From CAYQCE01 sp964415885 (lineage in GTDB: Bacteria > Zixibacteria > MSB-5A5 > JAABVY01 > JAHJOQ01), in NCBI GenBank assembly GCA_964415885.1, contig CAYQCE010000056.1:1-22437 (forward strand): DNA of 22,437 bases, read 5' to 3'. The first letter of the stretch is position 1. Every line of letters begins with the position of its first letter. Under the pieces are notes generated by a model. The model was not told where the DNA came from. It did not search any database and saw only the letters and a program-made list of their open reading frames with translations. Position numbers and translations under genes: made by a program. Below are positions 7,542 to 14,286 of the stretch, piece after piece.

Positions 7542-8479
7542 AGAGGAGACTGGTCCCGCTAATCATCCTCATTCTCCTCGTGGTTGTATACCTGGCGGTG
7601 CAACAGAAAGAAAGCGCTGAGATTTCCTCAGGGAAAGCGGAGAACTACATCGACATCGATACTGCTGCGGTTACCAAGGTCTCGATCAGCAAGCTCGGTT
7701 CACAGACCGTGCTCTCGAAGGTGGAGGGGAAGTGGTATCTGCTCGGTGAGGAATCGCGCAGAGCCGATCCTCAGGCAGTCGCCTCATTGTTCGAGGCTTT
7801 GGAAGGGCTGACCGTAGGTACCGTGGTCTCAGAAAATCCCGAAAACCAGATGAAGTTTCAGGTCGACACTCTTACTGGCTCTACTGTGAGAATCTTCGAG
7901 GAGGGTGAGCTGGCGTCGGCGATTGTGGTCGGAAAGATGTCGCAGGATTTCAGTCACACATATGTAAGGAAGACGGGCAGCAACAATGTGCGTCTCGCCG
8001 AAGGGATGCTGACGTACATGGTTGGGAGACAGCGCGATGCATGGCTCGACAAGACCATATTCGACATTCCGTCCGCGGCTGTCGAGAGCGTGAAGTTCAC
8101 GTATCGTAACGAGGATTATACGGCACTTAAGGGTGATACGCTCTGGCTCATTACCAGGCCCCCTTATAGCGATACTCTCGCCGCGGATCAGCAGGTGATG
8201 AGCGAACTGCTGGGACATCTCTGTATGCTCAAGGCAGACAGGTTCGCAACCCCCAATGACTCAGCGAAATACAACTTCGATAATTTAGTATACGTTGCCG
8301 AGGTTAGCTTGGAGAATGGGGCGAGTCACGTTCTTCAAGCCGCTGAAACGGAACAGGATGCGAGTGCCCACTTTGTAAAAACCGGCACAGATGAGACAGT
8401 TTATATCCTGAATAATCCAACTTGGCAACAGATTGTGAAATCTTACGACGAACTAGTCTCGGCGGAAAAAAGTAGTTGA
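7538..8479 (+). CDS. DUF4340 domain protein, membrane-anchored
   Basis: 313-residue protein with one N-terminal transmembrane helix (RRLVPLIILILLVVVYLAV) and an extracytoplasmic DUF4340 region. This consists of repeated beta-rich units, for example VSISKLGSQTVLSKVEGKWY near 47 and VKFTYRNEDYTALKGDTLWL near 184. DUF4340 genes regularly follow GldG-like genes, and this one overlaps its neighbour by 4 nt with an AGGAGG site just before the ATG. I infer an accessory periplasmic subunit of the same exporter; no biochemical role is established. The stop codon overlaps the -35 box of a strong downstream promoter (8476-8504). Confidence 0.85.
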   Translation: MKRRLVPLIILILLVVVYLAVQQKESAEISSGKAENYIDIDTAAVTKVSISKLGSQTVLSKVEGKWYLLGEESRRADPQAVASLFEALEGLTVGTVVSENPENQMKFQVDTLTGSTVRIFEEGELASAIVVGKMSQDFSHTYVRKTGSNNVRLAEGMLTYMVGRQRDAWLDKTIFDIPSAAVESVKFTYRNEDYTALKGDTLWLITRPPYSDTLAADQQVMSELLGHLCMLKADRFATPNDSAKYNFDNLVYVAEVSLENGASHVLQAAETEQDASAHFVKTGTDETVYILNNPTWQQIVKSYDELVSAEKSS

Positions 8480-8504
8480 CAAGTACATCGAATTTATTTA
8501 TAGA
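8476..8504 (+). promoter_or_regulatory. Strong sigma-70-type promoter at the end of the exporter operon
   Basis: TTGACA (8476-8481, perfect consensus) and TATAGA (8499-8504) are exactly 17 bp apart; the predicted start is near 8511. The -35 box overlaps the DUF4340 stop codon. The only thing downstream before a terminator is about 65 nt of non-coding DNA. Confidence 0.55.
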
Positions 8505-8510
8505 ACAGTA

Positions 8511-8576
8511 GCCCTTCATACACAGCCCTCTTATCAGGCGGTCGGTGAATCTTTGATTTCCGGCCGCTTATTTTTT
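8511..8576 (+). ncRNA. Candidate short RNA between a strong promoter and a terminator
   Basis: A transcript from the promoter at 8476-8504 would run about 65 nt and stop at the hairpin 8538-8567. It contains no ORF of note and matches no RNA family I recognise. Alternatively the hairpin simply ends the exporter operon and the promoter is fortuitous. Confidence 0.3.
8538..8576 (+). terminator. Intrinsic terminator of the exporter operon
   Basis: GCGGTCGG (8538-8545) pairs with CCGGCCGC (8560-8567; one G-T pair) and is followed directly by TTATTTTTT. It is placed 60 nt after the DUF4340 stop. Confidence 0.7.
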
Positions 8577-8577
8577 G

Positions 8578-8601
8578 GGGACTTGTGCCAGTCTTTTGAT
8601 A
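8578..8601 (+). repeat. Copy 2 of a short dispersed intergenic repeat
   Basis: GGGACTTGTGCCAGTC plus TTTTGATA corresponds to the copy at 4107-4135. It begins right after the T-run of the exporter terminator. Confidence 0.45.
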
Positions 8602-8667
8602 GAGGGGTTTAGCCTGTCCACATTTATTAATCCACACTCTTTTCACACGTAATCAACACACTGAGAC

Positions 8668-8681
8668 GTCGATTGATCGAC
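8668..8681. promoter_or_regulatory. Perfect palindrome upstream of the nth promoter
   Basis: GTCGAT-TG-ATCGAC is a perfect 6+2+6 inverted repeat centred about 30 bp upstream of the -35 box at 8705. It could be an operator or activator site; no regulator is known. Confidence 0.3.
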
Positions 8682-8704
8682 AAAGACAGACTTCGATGTT
8701 TCCC

Positions 8705-8733
8705 TTGAACTGAATCGTCTCGCGTGCTATATA
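8705..8733 (+). promoter_or_regulatory. Promoter of nth, predicted to give a leaderless mRNA
   Basis: TTGAAC (8705-8710) and TATATA (8728-8733) are 17 bp apart. The expected transcription start, 6-7 nt after the -10 box, coincides with the nth ATG at 8740. No Shine-Dalgarno sequence is present. Confidence 0.5.
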
Positions 8734-8739
8734 TCTTCG

Positions 8740-9375
8740 ATGAAAGACGACATCGGGGAGATCATTCGGCGCTTGAAGAAGCACTATCCGGAGGCGAAGA
8801 CCACTCTGAGCCATCGGTCGCCGTACGAGCTTCTGATGTCAACAATTCTATCCGCACAGACTACTGATAAGGCTGTCAATCAGGTCACGCCAGAGCTATT
8901 CAAGAGGTATCCATCCGCCGAGAAAATGGCACGGGCGAGACGGTCGTCTATCGAAAAGATCATCAAGTCGCTCGGGTTTTTCCGTAACAAGGCCAAGTCT
9001 CTCAAGAATTGTTCGAAGATGCTGGTCGAGGAGTTCGGGGGGGAAGTGCCGAAGAGCATTGACGAAATGACCAGACTGCCGGGAGTCGGGCGAAAGACCG
9101 CAAATGTTGTTCTCGGGAATGCTTTCGGAATCGACGAGGGTATTGTGGTCGACACGCACGTCGGCAGGATTTCCCGCAGGCTCGGTCTCACCTCCGAGGA
9201 AAATGCAGGAAAGGCTGAGCTCGATCTGATGGATGTTGTTCCCAAGAGAGACTGGACCGTGTTTTCCCATCTGCTGATTGCGCACGGCCGGAGCACCTGC
9301 ATGTCTCGTAAGCCGCTATGCAGCGAGTGTTTCCTCGATGATGTCTGTCCGAAGATAGGAGTCGAGAACCGCTGA
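8740..9375 (+). CDS. nth: Endonuclease III (DNA glycosylase/AP lyase)
   Basis: Base-excision-repair enzyme that removes oxidised pyrimidines and cuts the abasic site by beta-elimination. The 211-residue length equals that of the E. coli enzyme. The helix-hairpin-helix LPGVGRKTA contains the Schiff-base Lys119; the catalytic Asp138 lies in VVDTHV. The 4Fe-4S cluster ligands Cys187, Cys194, Cys197 and Cys203 show the exact C-x6-C-x2-C-x5-C spacing. All residues needed for activity are present. The gene appears to be transcribed alone from its own promoter; the next gene is 141 bp downstream and unrelated. Confidence 0.97.
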   Translation: MKDDIGEIIRRLKKHYPEAKTTLSHRSPYELLMSTILSAQTTDKAVNQVTPELFKRYPSAEKMARARRSSIEKIIKSLGFFRNKAKSLKNCSKMLVEEFGGEVPKSIDEMTRLPGVGRKTANVVLGNAFGIDEGIVVDTHVGRISRRLGLTSEENAGKAELDLMDVVPKRDWTVFSHLLIAHGRSTCMSRKPLCSECFLDDVCPKIGVENR

Positions 9376-9516
9376 CTATTGCCTCGAAGCTTGCACTTTC
9401 TGCCCCACAATCTCCGCGTCGGCTATCCTTCCGATCCAACGAATGTTGCACAGTCACACTGGTTTTGCGGCATAGTGTCTCCCATGCCACAAATCGACTC
9501 ATGATATCCCTCTTTC

Positions 9517-10467
9517 ATGCCGATTTATGTAGTGAGGTGGAAAATCGAAGTGCTCATGTCTATTCACAGATTCCTCAGCAACCTTCCCAGGTGGTTGATA
9601 GTAGTTGTCAGCTTCGCGCTCGTGCTCGCAGTCGGCGTCAGCTATAACCTGACAGGTTCACAGTTCGCAGTCTCGTTGTTCTATCTCTTTCCAATCTCGC
9701 TTGTGACTCTCTACGTACAGAGGTGGTACGGCTATCTTTTGTCCTGCCTCTGCTTCGACATCTGGATACTCTCGGATGTGATCGGTCACGGCGGCGAGAC
9801 CGGGACTGCGGTTCCGATCATGAACGGTCTCTTTGAGCTTGCGGTGTTCTTTATTTTTGTCACAGTCCTCGGTCAGCTTCGAAAGTTCGTGGCAAGTGAG
9901 AAAGAGAGGGCGCGAATCGATCCGCTAACAAAATTGAGTAATCGGTTTGGATTCTACGAACGATCCGAGGCGGAGCTTGCGAGGGCTCGGCGTAATCGGG
10001 ATGCGGTTACGATAGCGATCATCGATGTCGACAACTTCAAGGATGTAAACGACCGCTTTGGTCATATCACCGGTGATCTGCTGCTCGAGACAATGGCTGA
10101 AACCATGAGGAACAGCCTTAGAGCGTTCGACCTGACTGCACGTTTCGGCGGGGATGAGTTCGTCATTTTGTTTTCTGTCTCCGATGTTAACCACGCCGGG
10201 CGCATTCTTGAGAGGCTTTACAGTGATCTGAATCTCGATATGCAGATCAACAACTGGCCGGCGACTTTCAGCATCGGAGCGGTTACCAGCGAATCGCTGC
10301 CGGAGTCGGTAGATGAGATGATCTGTCGTGCAGATGAACTGATGTACAGTGTGAAGAAGAGTGGACGGAACCGAATCGCGCACGAGGTGGTGGCGAGGAT
10401 ATTCGGCGAGCGTAAGAAATCCGCAGCTAATCGATTGCGCTCCGTTACGGCCAGATCCCGGGCCTGA
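9517..10467 (+). CDS. Membrane-bound diguanylate cyclase (GGDEF domain)
   Basis: Makes the second messenger cyclic di-GMP from two GTP. The 316-residue protein starts with four hydrophobic segments (about 25-42, 48-66, 70-88, 103-121) that form a small membrane sensor region without a recognised ligand domain. A short linker leads to a complete GGDEF domain (about 130-290): DPLTKLSNR (135-143), the metal-binding block IIDVDNFKDVND (168-179) and the active-site loop FGGDEF (210-215). The product-inhibition I-site RxxD (Arg202-Asp205) lies five residues before GGDEF, so feedback control is expected. No EAL domain is present. The start is uncertain: ATG 9517 or the in-frame ATG at 9556, and neither has a well-spaced ribosome-binding site. 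The TGA stop lies inside the target-site duplication of the adjacent MITE-like element. Confidence 0.93.
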   Translation: MPIYVVRWKIEVLMSIHRFLSNLPRWLIVVVSFALVLAVGVSYNLTGSQFAVSLFYLFPISLVTLYVQRWYGYLLSCLCFDIWILSDVIGHGGETGTAVPIMNGLFELAVFFIFVTVLGQLRKFVASEKERARIDPLTKLSNRFGFYERSEAELARARRNRDAVTIAIIDVDNFKDVNDRFGHITGDLLLETMAETMRNSLRAFDLTARFGGDEFVILFSVSDVNHAGRILERLYSDLNLDMQINNWPATFSIGAVTSESLPESVDEMICRADELMYSVKKSGRNRIAHEVVARIFGERKKSAANRLRSVTARSRA

Positions 10468-10469
10468 AG

Positions 10470-10639
10470 GGCCTGTTGAAAAACTTCGTTGCACCAGATC
10501 CTGCGGCCGCGTTCCGCGAGCGTGTGATCTGGCGTTCTTCGAATCGTCCTTTGTTTATGCCGCCATACGGTCAGGGCACACCCGCCTTCGGCGGGCAGGA
10601 CCTGACCGAACCTTACTACTTGCCCTTTTTCAACAGACC
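10470..10639. mobile_element. MITE-like element with terminal inverted repeats and target-site duplication
   Basis: GGCCTGTTGAAAAA (10470-10483) and TTTTTCAACAGACC (10626-10639) are inverted repeats with one mismatch in 14. The element is flanked by CCTGAAG on both sides (10463-10469 and 10640-10646); because of sequence overlap the duplication may be 5-7 bp. Inside are two strong stems: CCAGATC/GATCTGG (10494-10500 / 10526-10532), and a nested hairpin CGGTCAGG/CCTGACCG (10568-10575 / 10601-10608) enclosing CCCGCC-ttc-GGCGGG (10581-10595). It encodes no transposase and would need one supplied in trans. It sits between two convergent genes, where its hairpins may act as a terminator. The frames crossing it show no known domain. 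Confidence 0.7.
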
Positions 10640-10666
10640 CCTGAAGCGACGGCAGCGGTCTTATTA

Positions 10667-12136
10667 TCATTCACTAAAGATAAACGCTGAGAACTTCTCG
10701 ATCTTAGCTCCCTCTTTCCACGCATTCTCGGGCAATCCTGCCTTTCGACATGTGTTTGCCAGGAACTCCTCTCTGTCCCAGCCGTTTTCGGTGGCGACTT
10801 GAGGAAGCAGCAGCCCCCGTCGACCGTGAAGCGAAATCATGAGGCCGTCTCTTCCGACGACAATTTCCGATACATCGTCGACCGGTTCGAGCGGTGTCAG
10901 CACCGAGATCTCGACTGTTATGTCCGGATATTCCTCCGGGGCAAGAGGGGGGAAGCGAGGGTCTCTGAAGGCGGCTGAGATGGCGCAATCGCTCACGCAT
11001 TCGTGGAGCGACTTGATTGGCTCGGTGTATCCGATACAACCTCGCAGATTGTGTTGCTTTTCCAGAGTCACAAAAGCCGCACCCGGCTCCGTTAGCTTAC
11101 CCTCCGGTATGTCAAATGCCGGGATGTCATTTCCGCTCAGGACTGCCTCGATTGATGCCTTCGCAATTTTGATCAGCGTCCGTTGCTCGTCGCGGCTGAG
11201 GTAGTCCGTATTGCCGGAGTCAATTTCGCGTTCGCCCAAACTCTCCTCCTTGTAGATCACTGCCGAAACATACCCGACGACACGCGAGGTGTCCCCGGAG
11301 GCAGTCCCTGAGTCATCATATTTGAGTATCTCTGATCGATCAAATCCAAGCTTGTTGCAGGCGATAAGCGTGGCAGCAGTCGGCCCGCCCCCGCAGGCCT
11401 GCGCCTCACCGCTCATTACAGCTCGCGTCAGGTCATCGCCACTTAGCTTCTCTATGAATGAAATCGTATACTGATCGAGCTTTGACGCGGCTTTCCTCGG
11501 ATAGTAATGCGATAGGTCAGTGGATGCGACAATTAGAATATCATCCCTGCCACGGATAGTCTTTGTCAATGCATCCGCGAGCTCTGATATGATTGCCTCG
11601 GTTACATAGCCCATTTCCACGGGGACGATTTTGAAATCCTCTAACACACTTTGAAGGAATGGAAGCTGGACTTCGATCGAATGTTCGGCGGAATGCTCAC
11701 TCGTCCCTGCGAAAATCAGCTCACTCTCTTCGATTAACTCCGAAGCTATTGCAGTATTCACGTGAGCACTGCCGAGTGGCGTAAGCCATGCGCCTCTGTC
11801 ATAGACCGCGCATCCGCGAAAACCTGCTCGATGCGATGGCCCTATGATGATCACTGTCGAATACGAGTGGCCGATGAGCGTCTTGTAGCCACAGGCTGCG
11901 GTGCGGCCCGAATATATGTATCCCGCGTGCGGAGATATGACAGCCCGAGGCTTACCCGAAATGTCCAGATGGGGGACCTCGCTGATAAGCGAATCCACCA
12001 AACTCTGCAGCTCTACTCGCGAGCCGGGGTAGAACATGCCTGATACGACTGCAGGCCTGACGGCGCCGGAAACTCGCAGAGTCGCACCGAGTATGATAAG
12101 TACCAGAGTGGCGAGTATGGTTTTGCTTTGAATCAT
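10667..12136 (-). CDS. amrB/amrA: Exported AmmeMemoRadiSam system protein B-A fusion (Memo + AMMECR1)
   Basis: 489-residue fusion of two proteins that are usually separate. An N-terminal signal peptide (about 1-24, KTILATLVLIILGATLRVSG) is followed by a Memo domain (about 26-297), related to class III non-haem iron dioxygenases. The four positions equivalent to the metal ligands of human MEMO1 are kept: His70 (SPHAGY), His102 (GPSHR), His210 (STDLSH) and Cys248 (ACGGGP). EHSIEVQLPFLQ (151-162) is another Memo hallmark. The AMMECR1 domain (about 312-489) contains the signature LRGCIG (364-369). The reaction is unknown; genome context elsewhere ties A and B to a radical SAM enzyme, and that gene lies divergently 1 kb away. 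It is transcribed from a 67-bp divergent control region. A signal anchor rather than a cleaved signal is possible. Confidence 0.92.
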   Translation of the reverse strand: MIQSKTILATLVLIILGATLRVSGAVRPAVVSGMFYPGSRVELQSLVDSLISEVPHLDISGKPRAVISPHAGYIYSGRTAACGYKTLIGHSYSTVIIIGPSHRAGFRGCAVYDRGAWLTPLGSAHVNTAIASELIEESELIFAGTSEHSAEHSIEVQLPFLQSVLEDFKIVPVEMGYVTEAIISELADALTKTIRGRDDILIVASTDLSHYYPRKAASKLDQYTISFIEKLSGDDLTRAVMSGEAQACGGGPTAATLIACNKLGFDRSEILKYDDSGTASGDTSRVVGYVSAVIYKEESLGEREIDSGNTDYLSRDEQRTLIKIAKASIEAVLSGNDIPAFDIPEGKLTEPGAAFVTLEKQHNLRGCIGYTEPIKSLHECVSDCAISAAFRDPRFPPLAPEEYPDITVEISVLTPLEPVDDVSEIVVGRDGLMISLHGRRGLLLPQVATENGWDREEFLANTCRKAGLPENAWKEGAKIEKFSAFIFSE

Positions 12137-12155
12137 TCCGCGCTTTCGTATAATA
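12128..12155. promoter_or_regulatory. Overlapping divergent promoters of the AmmeMemoRadiSam locus
   Basis: On the + strand, TATAAT (12149-12154, perfect) has TTGAAT (12128-12133) 15 bp upstream, with a predicted start about 40 nt before the ATG at 12204. On the minus strand the overlapping TATTAT (12155-12150) would start the B-A fusion mRNA about 7 nt before its ATG; its -35 box is poor. The + strand -35 box lies inside the first codons of the minus-strand gene. Confidence 0.4.
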
Positions 12156-12203
12156 AACGGTGAACATGTACTATACGTTCTTGCATTGAATTAAGATGGC
12201 GCG

Positions 12204-13097
12204 ATGGGAAAAAGCAAGGTTGTTTTAGTCAGGTCTCTAAAGCTGAACGGCGATGGGACGCGGCAGCAGGATATACTCGTCCGAATGCTGGACCGTGGAT
12301 TGTCCGAGTTGTATGACCTGTCTCCCCAGTCTGCCTGGAAGTCGCTGTCTGAATCTACCGGCATACTCGGACTCAAGACAAACTGCGTTGCCGGGAAGAA
12401 CCTCTCAACGTCGGTGGCGCTGACTGCAGCACTGACAGACAGGCTGCAGGATGCAGGTAAGAAGGGGAGGGACGTTGTAATATGGGAGCGCTCGAACCGC
12501 GAGCTCGAGAATGCGGGTTTCAAGCTCAATTTCGCATCGGACGGTATTCGGTGTTTTGGCACCGACACGCGGGATATCGGCTACGGAAACGAGTTCCATA
12601 CGTATGGCAGGGTGGGGAGTCTCGTGACGCGTATAGTCGAATCTGAGTGTGACAACCTCATCAACCTGCCGATACTCAAGGATCATTCACTCGCCGGTGT
12701 TTCGGGCGCGATGAAGAACAACTACGGGGTGGTGCACAATCCGAACAAGTATCACGACAACAATTGCGACCCGTATGTCGCCGAGGTCAATGCGCTTCCA
12801 GTGATAAAGGAGAAGAGTGTTCTTGTCGTTGCCGACCTCACGCGAATCCAATACAATGGAGGTCCCGGGTACCGAAGTGGATATGTCGTCAACTACGGTG
12901 GAATTTTGCTCGCAGTCGATGCTGTCGCGGCGGACAGGATCGGAGAAGAAATTTTGAATGACTACCGCGAAGAGAACGGCCTGAGATCACTCGCCGAGAC
13001 GGGACGGGATCCAAAGTGGCTCGGGACCGCCGAGGAGATTGGTCTGGGGAATGCGCATATGGAGAACATCGATTTAGTCAAGATTCGGGTGGATTAG
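12204..13097 (+). CDS. DUF362 domain protein
   Basis: 297-residue protein of the DUF362 family, seen by the core block LINLPILKDHSLAGVSGAMK followed by NNYG (152-175) and the preceding VIWERSNRELENAGF region (92-106). It has no signal peptide, transmembrane helix or attached 4Fe-4S ferredoxin domain (some DUF362 proteins carry one), so it should be cytoplasmic unless exported with a partner. The function is not established. It is the first gene of the unit divergent from the Memo-AMMECR1 fusion, and its stop lies 4 nt before the radical SAM start, so the pair is probably co-translated. No convincing Shine-Dalgarno sequence precedes the ATG. Confidence 0.85.
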   Translation: MGKSKVVLVRSLKLNGDGTRQQDILVRMLDRGLSELYDLSPQSAWKSLSESTGILGLKTNCVAGKNLSTSVALTAALTDRLQDAGKKGRDVVIWERSNRELENAGFKLNFASDGIRCFGTDTRDIGYGNEFHTYGRVGSLVTRIVESECDNLINLPILKDHSLAGVSGAMKNNYGVVHNPNKYHDNNCDPYVAEVNALPVIKEKSVLVVADLTRIQYNGGPGYRSGYVVNYGGILLAVDAVAADRIGEEILNDYREENGLRSLAETGRDPKWLGTAEEIGLGNAHMENIDLVKIRVD

Positions 13098-13101
13098 CAG
13101 A

Positions 13102-14247
13102 GTGGATCGGAGATCGTTTATACATCGCGCTGCTGCCGGTACTGCGCTGGCCTGTGCCGGCGGAGAACTCTGCCGGCAGATTTGCGGCGCAGCCGAGAAT
13201 GCGTACGCCTTCTCGTACACGAATACACTTTCGGACGTGGAAGCTCGTTATTACGAGAAGCTCGATGAGGGCATCGTGCGGTGCAAGCTCTGTCCGCGCG
13301 AATGCGAAGTCTCCGATGTCGAACGGGGTTTCTGCGGCGTGCGCGAGAATCAACGTGGAATCTACAAGACGCTCGTGCACTCCCGAGTCTGCGCTCTTAA
13401 TATTGATCCGATTGAGAAGAAGCCGTTTTATCATTTCAGACCCGGCACGGATGCATTCTCGATTGCGACTGCCGGCTGCAACGTCAATTGCAGGTTCTGC
13501 CAGAACTGGAATATCTCGCAGGTCAGGCCTGAGCAGGTCAAAAACATAAAGATATCTCCGAGCGAACTCGTCACGGAATGTATGAGTCGCAAAGTCCCTA
13601 CGATTGCCTACACATATTCTGAACCGGTCGTCTTCTACGAATACATGTACGATGTCGCAATCGAGGCGCGGAAGCACGATCTGGAGAACGCTGTCGTGAC
13701 CGGGGGTTATATCAAGAACGAGCCGCTCGATGAGCTGCTGGAGGTCGTCGATGGTGTCAAGGTGGATCTCAAGTCGTTCTCGGGACAGTACTACCGCGAT
13801 ATAGTAAACGGTGAATTGGAGCCAGTCTTGAACGCCATTCGCCGAATTCACGACTCCGGTACATGGCTTGAGATTGTGTATCTAGTCGTGCCCGGCATGA
13901 ATGATGAAAGCAGTGAGATTGCCGAGCTCACCAAGTGGATGATCGGCGAGCTGGGTCCGGACGTTCCCATACACTTCACGCGCTTCTATCCAACATATCT
14001 GATGAAGAACATTCCGCCGACACCGATCGAAACACTCGAGCGGATCTACCGTGATGCTCGTGATGCTGGCCTGAACTTCGTATACGTCGGCAACGTCCCC
14101 GGTCACGAAGGCGAGAGCACATTCTGTCCGCAGTGCGGCGAAACAGTGGTAAGAAGATATGGTTACCGTATCGATCTCACAGGACTCGAACAGGGCCGAT
14201 GCCGAAGCTGTGGCCGACAAATCCCCGGAGTCTGGCAGAAGCCTTAG
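13102..14247 (+). CDS. amrS: AmmeMemoRadiSam system radical SAM enzyme with Tat-like leader
   Basis: 381-residue radical SAM protein related to pyruvate-formate-lyase activases. Cys126, Cys130 and Cys133 (CNVNCRFC) bind the 4Fe-4S cluster that cleaves S-adenosylmethionine. Two further cysteine sets are typical of this subfamily: an N-terminal C-x2-C-x3-C-x9-C (Cys61, 64, 68, 78) and a C-terminal zinc-ribbon-like pair (Cys342/345 and Cys367/370). The start is GTG 13102 with GGGTGGA 8 nt upstream. It begins MDRRSFIHRAAAGTALACAG, which resembles a twin-arginine export signal, the route for folded cofactor-containing proteins. The substrate is unknown; the partner proteins A and B are encoded as a fusion on the opposite strand. 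The leader could instead be an uncleaved relic. Confidence 0.93.
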   Translation: MDRRSFIHRAAAGTALACAGGELCRQICGAAENAYAFSYTNTLSDVEARYYEKLDEGIVRCKLCPRECEVSDVERGFCGVRENQRGIYKTLVHSRVCALNIDPIEKKPFYHFRPGTDAFSIATAGCNVNCRFCQNWNISQVRPEQVKNIKISPSELVTECMSRKVPTIAYTYSEPVVFYEYMYDVAIEARKHDLENAVVTGGYIKNEPLDELLEVVDGVKVDLKSFSGQYYRDIVNGELEPVLNAIRRIHDSGTWLEIVYLVVPGMNDESSEIAELTKWMIGELGPDVPIHFTRFYPTYLMKNIPPTPIETLERIYRDARDAGLNFVYVGNVPGHEGESTFCPQCGETVVRRYGYRIDLTGLEQGRCRSCGRQIPGVWQKP

Positions 14248-14250
14248 TGC

Positions 14251-14279
14251 TTTCCATTTATACGTGAATTCCCTAACAT
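14251..14279 (+). promoter_or_regulatory. Possible promoter of the 14287 gene, leaderless type
   Basis: TTTCCA (14251-14256) and TAACAT (14274-14279), each 4 of 6 to consensus, are 17 bp apart. The start would coincide with the ATG at 14287. Co-transcription from the radical SAM gene 39 nt upstream is equally possible. Confidence 0.3.
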
Positions 14280-14286
14280 AGCATCC

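Noticed and set aside
10476..10802. 108-codon + strand ORF across the MITE-like element
   Set aside because: It runs from inside the element into antisense of the AMMECR1 coding region, with no domain; it is explained by chance openness.
13016..13549. 177-codon + strand ORF overlapping the DUF362 and radical SAM genes
   Set aside because: It is out of frame with two well-supported genes and has no family features.
13078..13851. 257-codon minus-strand ORF opposite the radical SAM gene
   Set aside because: It is antisense to a gene with complete catalytic cysteines; no domain is seen.
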